64,000 nucleotides of DNA, from contig NW_003546408.1 in assembly GCF_000090795.2 (NCBI RefSeq), forward strand, positions 56,266 through 120,265, in the 5' to 3' direction. The notes beneath the pieces were generated by a model, which did no database searches, was not told the origin of the DNA, and saw only the letters and a program-made list of their open reading frames with translations. The first letter of the stretch is position 1; every line of letters begins with the position of its first letter. The position numbers were made by a program, and so were the translations under genes. This document shows positions 60,024-64,000 of this stretch, piece by piece. The stretch comes from Amphimedon queenslandica. Lineage: Eukaryota > Porifera > Demospongiae > Haplosclerida > Niphatidae.

Positions 60024-61864
60024 TTACCATATTACTGATCCCAATCTCATCTGCCAATGCATTAGGAGTGATGCCATCATTCAATACAGGAGATAATATC
60101 TACTTTCATTATAATGTTGATTATAACCATAAATGCATGTACCAACCTCATCAAATGTAGTGTAAAGTGTAGCTGACTAGAAAAGAGGAAAGTAAAGATT
60201 GAGTGTGATTGATTATCTTTGTACTTCAGCAGTTAATATTCTCTCATGGCAGCCATTACAGCAAGCATAGAGACGCCTCAAACTATGCTCAAGAGCTGGC
60301 AAGAGAAGACAAAGACAATGACCATACCTAGGGAGAGAGGGGGGAAGAGAGGGGGAGAGAGAGGGGGGAGAGAGAGGGGGGAGAGAGAGGGGGGGAGAGG
60401 GGGGAGAGAGGGAGGGAGGGACTGAGGGAGATAACATAATAGGTATTGCAAGTCATGCCTTCTATTCTTGTACAAGTTGACAGCTGATTTTAATATTGGG
60501 AGGATTGATGGTAATATGAAATAAGAATCCTCAAATATACTAACAACCTCCTCTATATCAGATGATGAATATTCTAAAATAACAAAAATAACAACAACAA
60601 CAACAACAATAATAATAATATAACTAACCTGTAGGTAGTACATTATTGATAATTGTCTCGTGATTTTGAAATGAAACAAAAGGACGATGAATGAGAGAAG
60701 AAGCATCTAACTTGTTTTGAATGATTTTACCTAAACTGACAACCAGAACCAGGAGAAGAGTAACATATCTATAAAAAAGAGGAGTCATAATATCGATGGT
60801 CATTATAATTATTACTCAATGGGTATTTCATCCTGTGCAGCAAAACCATGCCATACTACATTTCTCAAATTCAGACCCCCAGGGGGCCCAATCAAACACT
60901 TCAAACAAACTACCTGCAGTTAATAAACTAATTAAATGAGTGGGTGCATATCGGCTCACTGGCTCAGCTCCTAATAGCTGACTCAGCTCTTTAGTCGCTA
61001 ACAAGTCCTTCATGTGACGAGGGCAGTTAGATGCTGGTTAATTGATAGTTATTAATCAATAGTTAATTAACAAGACGTACCATTTGATACCTGAAGATAC
61101 ACCTAATAATAAATTATTATATATACTGCTTAATGAATAGGGGCTACCCCAATCGCTTACGTCTCCTAATGATCTCTCAATGGCAGCTGCAATGACTATA
61201 AGAGAGAGATGGGGGCCATCATTACAACCAGAGAATAGCAGATTAAAGCAATCTATAAATATCTATAATTTCTAAAAATAACCAATCATTACTGATTGCT
61301 GATAATTGTACTTCTGGGTGGTGTGTCCAATTTAAAAAAGGTTTCCACGTTTCTAAAAGTAATTCTTTATTTGTTTTAAAACATTTTTGATGGACACCAG
61401 CAGCAAGAACACCTAACTGACTAACCAAACAAGAATAATCTAGATGAAAAAAGACGATAAATTAAACTTTATTATGAGCACTAGTTTTCATTACCAGCAG
61501 ATAAATCAAAACGTTTTACAAACGACCAATCAAGTGTGAGATGGTCGTCAAGGTAATCATCGTCATGACAACATTTGATGGGCAAGGATTGCATAATAAG
61601 CCGATACACATTAGGAGATAAGGAGGTGTGGCACTTTGCAAGCTGAGCCTTCCCGTCTTGTACATGTACATTTATCGGAACTCCAAGCAGATTGAGTGTT
61701 CCGATACCCTCCATTTTAGCCACGCCTCCTTCTGCAAAAACCTTCTGGAGGAATTTACCATACCAGAATCCAGAGATGGCTGGGTGAGGAGGACCCTCTC
61801 CTTTGCTCTTCTCTTCTTCTTTTGCTTTCAACAAATACTCCTCAAGGACCTTAAGATGATTCAT
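57910..61864 (-). CDS. ERMARD: ERMARD (ER membrane-associated RNA degradation protein)
   Basis: Many short exons. ATG at 61864 opens [17 protein letters not shown], then [100 protein letters not shown] with HERILTAE, and near the end [19 protein letters not shown] followed by a membrane helix [20 protein letters not shown] and [17 protein letters not shown]. The order and motifs match vertebrate ERMARD, whose gene is linked to brain development; its biochemical role is poorly known. The start is uncertain: the N-terminus is longer than in human. An intron holds a CTATAGTACAGG array (59080-59680). It is tail-to-tail with MRPL11. Confidence 0.82.
59075..59690. repeat. CTATAGTACAGG-family array (ERMARD intron)
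   Basis: Three to four units of about 180 bp, each with GATTGGAATCAGCTTAAACT-type and CGCAACATAAGAACATGTAT-type words plus GCCTGATTTTGGAGCAACTT; CTGTACTATAGTACAGGGAC in the first. Confidence 0.7.
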
Positions 61865-62057
61865 GCACCTTCATGAATAATAATAATCTATGGTTTACTA
61901 TTATCATTAGACTGGTCTCCTAAAAGGCGTGGTTCTTGTAGCCTGATCAAACCTCACGTGTTGTTCCAGCTCCTAAAGAAATTCAAGAGCCCTTCTCCAA
62001 GTCGAAACAAAAGTTCTTTTGTCTCCTTTCTCTTTTTCATCTCAAAGAAATACAGCC
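61865..62057. promoter_or_regulatory. Divergent promoter, ERMARD / MDH1
   Basis: A 193-bp gap with an E-box CACGTG at 61955-61960 and AAGGCGTGG at about 61924-61932. The MDH1 leader includes TTTCTCTTTTTCATCTC. Confidence 0.45.
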
Positions 62058-63812
62058 ATGGTAAGTTTTGAATATAGCATTGGTGGAGGACTGGCCTCCT
62101 GCCCCTTCACCTGGTGCATGGGCTGATCTAGTTTGACCTTTCCTTTCCTCCCACTGCAGGCTATTCGTGTGTGCGTGACTGGTGCAGCTGGACAGATTGG
62201 GTATGCTCTTCTTTACTCTATTGCTAGTGGAAGTGTCTTTGGACCCGAACAAGTGATTAACATATTAGCAACTGCCTTATCATGTATATGTCATTCTTCA
62301 CTTTCTCTTCCTCCCTCTCTCGCAGACGTTAGAGTTAACTCTTTTGGACATAACCCCGATGATGGAGAGTCTGAAAGGAGTTGTCATGGAGCTACAAGAT
62401 TGTGCACTTAACCTTTTGAAAGGTACATGTAATGCGGCCACTAGCTGCTTTGGATCGTGGGAGGGGCTGAGATTGCATGCATAATGTCCCACGCCCAGCT
62501 CTCCTTTTTAATAATAATAATAATGTGTATCATTCTTTATCAGATGTTGTTGCAACTGATAAGCCAGAGGAAGCTTTCAAGGATATTGATGTGGCCATAT
62601 TGGTTGGCTCAATGCCACGGAGGGAAGGAATGGAAAGGAGTGATCTCTTGAAGGCAAACGCTAAAATTTTTGAGACACAAGGAAAGGCTCTGGATCAGTT
62701 TGCTAAGAAGACAGTAAAGGTATATTATTGTGATGAATGACTGCCTGTTTTGTTTTTATATGTTCTCATTATGTGTGTCAACCCATTTTCAGCTAATTAG
62801 ATTATATTAGTGATAGGTGTGAATTAAATTATGGTTGAAGACCATGTACTACAAATGTCATAGTTACTTTAAGAAAAAAATTAATTATAATAATAAACAA
62901 AATGTTGAACTGCAATTATTTTTATTATTATTTAAACTAGGTCCTGGTTGTTGGTAATCCAGCTAACACTAATTGTCTCTTGGCTATAAAATCCGCTTCC
63001 TCTTTGCCCAAAGAAAACTTTTCTTGCCTCACCCGATTGGACCAGAACAGAGCTCAAGCTCAGGTTAGAGAGAGACCACTTATATCCACTTAGTTTATTA
63101 ATCTCCGTCTCCTCTCCTCCTCTTCCTATTCTTTTTAGATTGCAGCTAAAGTAGGCGTGTCTAACGATGCCGTCCGTAATGTCATCATTTGGGGTAACCA
63201 CTCCTCCACTCAGTATCCTGATGTAGCCCATGCTAATGTACAGACTGCCTCGGGCTCTATTGGTGCTTATGAAGCAGTTAAAGACGACTCTTGGATAAAA
63301 GGAGACTTCATTAAAGTATTGTGACTAGAATTAGGCGACCTGTTTTAATGTCCTCCATCCCTCCTTCCTCCTTCTCTCTCTTTCATCTCTACCTCCTTCC
63401 TCTCTCTCTCTCTCTCTTTAATCTCTCCAGACTGTACAGCAGCGTGGTGCCGCTGTCATCAAAGCCCGTAAGCTTTCCTCTGCCATGTCTGCTGCCAAAG
63501 CGATCTGTGATCACATGTCTGACTGGTGGTTTGGTACTAAAGAGGTACATGTACATGCACATACATTAGTCTTAATACTAGTTTCTTATGTTACAGGGTG
63601 AATGGACATCAATGGGAGTGTGGTCCGATGGAACTCATTACGGTATTCCTGAGGGTATAGTGTATTCCGTACCAGTTCGTATCAATCCTGATCGCTCCTG
63701 GCAAGTCGTTGATGGCCTATCAGTTAGTGATTTTGCCAGAGAGAAGATGGATATAAGCGCAAAGGAGCTGGTAGAGGAGAGAGATACAGCCACGCAGTTT
63801 CTCTCTGCGTGA
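62058..63812 (+). CDS. MDH1: Cytosolic malate dehydrogenase
   Basis: Eight exons (62058-62060, 62160-62252, 62326-62422, 62544-62719, 62941-63063, 63139-63315, 63431-63544, 63597-63812) give 332 residues, the family size. Coding exon 1 is only the ATG before a GTAAGT donor. Then [20 protein letters not shown] (NAD-binding), [20 protein letters not shown] (substrate-loop Arg residues), [37 protein letters not shown] (catalytic His), [20 protein letters not shown] and [19 protein letters not shown]. Catalyses malate/oxaloacetate interconversion with NAD(H) in the cytosol. Most introns are under 220 bases. I am sure of the identity; exon joins all keep phase. Confidence 0.96.
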
Positions 63813-64000
63813 CTACCTCCTCCTCCTCCTAGACTAATAGCTGCTAATCTGTAGTCAACTTTTGTGCTGCATGACTTGTAGAATAATTATTAATAATTGA
63901 ATGACTGTGTCTGTATGATTATTAATAGTAGGATAATTTACATAATACTGTTGCTGGAATGTCAGTAATGACGTCCTCATATTGCTTCTGGTTACTATGT
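63813..64000. other. MDH1 3' region, window end
   Basis: AT-rich 3' sequence with CTCCTCCTCCTCC just after the stop. No further gene seen before the window ends. Confidence 0.4.

Noticed and set aside
1-64000. tRNA or rRNA genes
   Set aside because: I looked for TTCGA/TTCAA-type T-loops with paired acceptor ends and for rRNA core words; none was convincing by eye. A tRNAscan run would settle it.

Overview
The window looks like intron-dense, compact nuclear DNA from an early-branching animal, most likely a demosponge such as Amphimedon queenslandica. This is an inference. It rests on very short GT-AG introns, AT-rich non-coding DNA packed with the palindromic word ACATGTACATGT, animal-type genes (an IkB with a phosphodegron, NAA40, RALGAPB, ERMARD) and a receptor-PIP-kinase fusion rare in animals. 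No prokaryotic signals apply. Nearly all genes are split, so most were rebuilt by following exon phase by eye.

Layout, left to right: 1-1.8 kb, an unresolved partial gene or genes; GPCR-PIP kinase (-) head-to-head with alpha-SNAP (+); adenylosuccinate synthase (-) head-to-head with a CapA/PGA_cap-domain protein (+); an acidic repeat protein with a RAD51AP1-like tail (-) head-to-head with NAA40 (+); a 2.2 kb gap; an IkB-type NF-kB inhibitor (-); the 18.5 kb RALGAPB gene (-), which carries a full-length 7SL/SRP RNA gene in one intron, head-to-head with SCFD1/Sly1 (+); SLIRP-like (-) head-to-head with ADCK1 (+); an EamA/DMT transporter (-); a small protein with two death-fold-like repeats (-); golgin-84 (-) head-to-head with MRPL11 (+); ERMARD (-) head-to-head with cytosolic malate dehydrogenase (+).

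Seven of the gene pairs are divergent, with only 42-200 bp between start codons, so paired expression from shared promoters is the dominant organising feature. Functional themes are membrane traffic (alpha-SNAP, Sly1, golgin-84, RALGAPB, SRP RNA), mitochondria (SLIRP-like, ADCK1, MRPL11), core metabolism (ADSS, MDH1) and signalling (GPCR-PIPK, IkB, death-fold candidate). They do not form an operon or an obvious pathway cluster.

The non-coding DNA holds a dispersed ~130-bp repeat family marked by the word CTATAGTACAGG, several MITE-like inverted repeats, short perfect hairpins, tandem repeats and CT/GA tracts next to splice acceptors. The most noteworthy items are the GPCR-PIPK fusion, the intronic 7SL RNA, the divergent-promoter architecture, the CapA-domain gene and the tandem death-fold-like protein.
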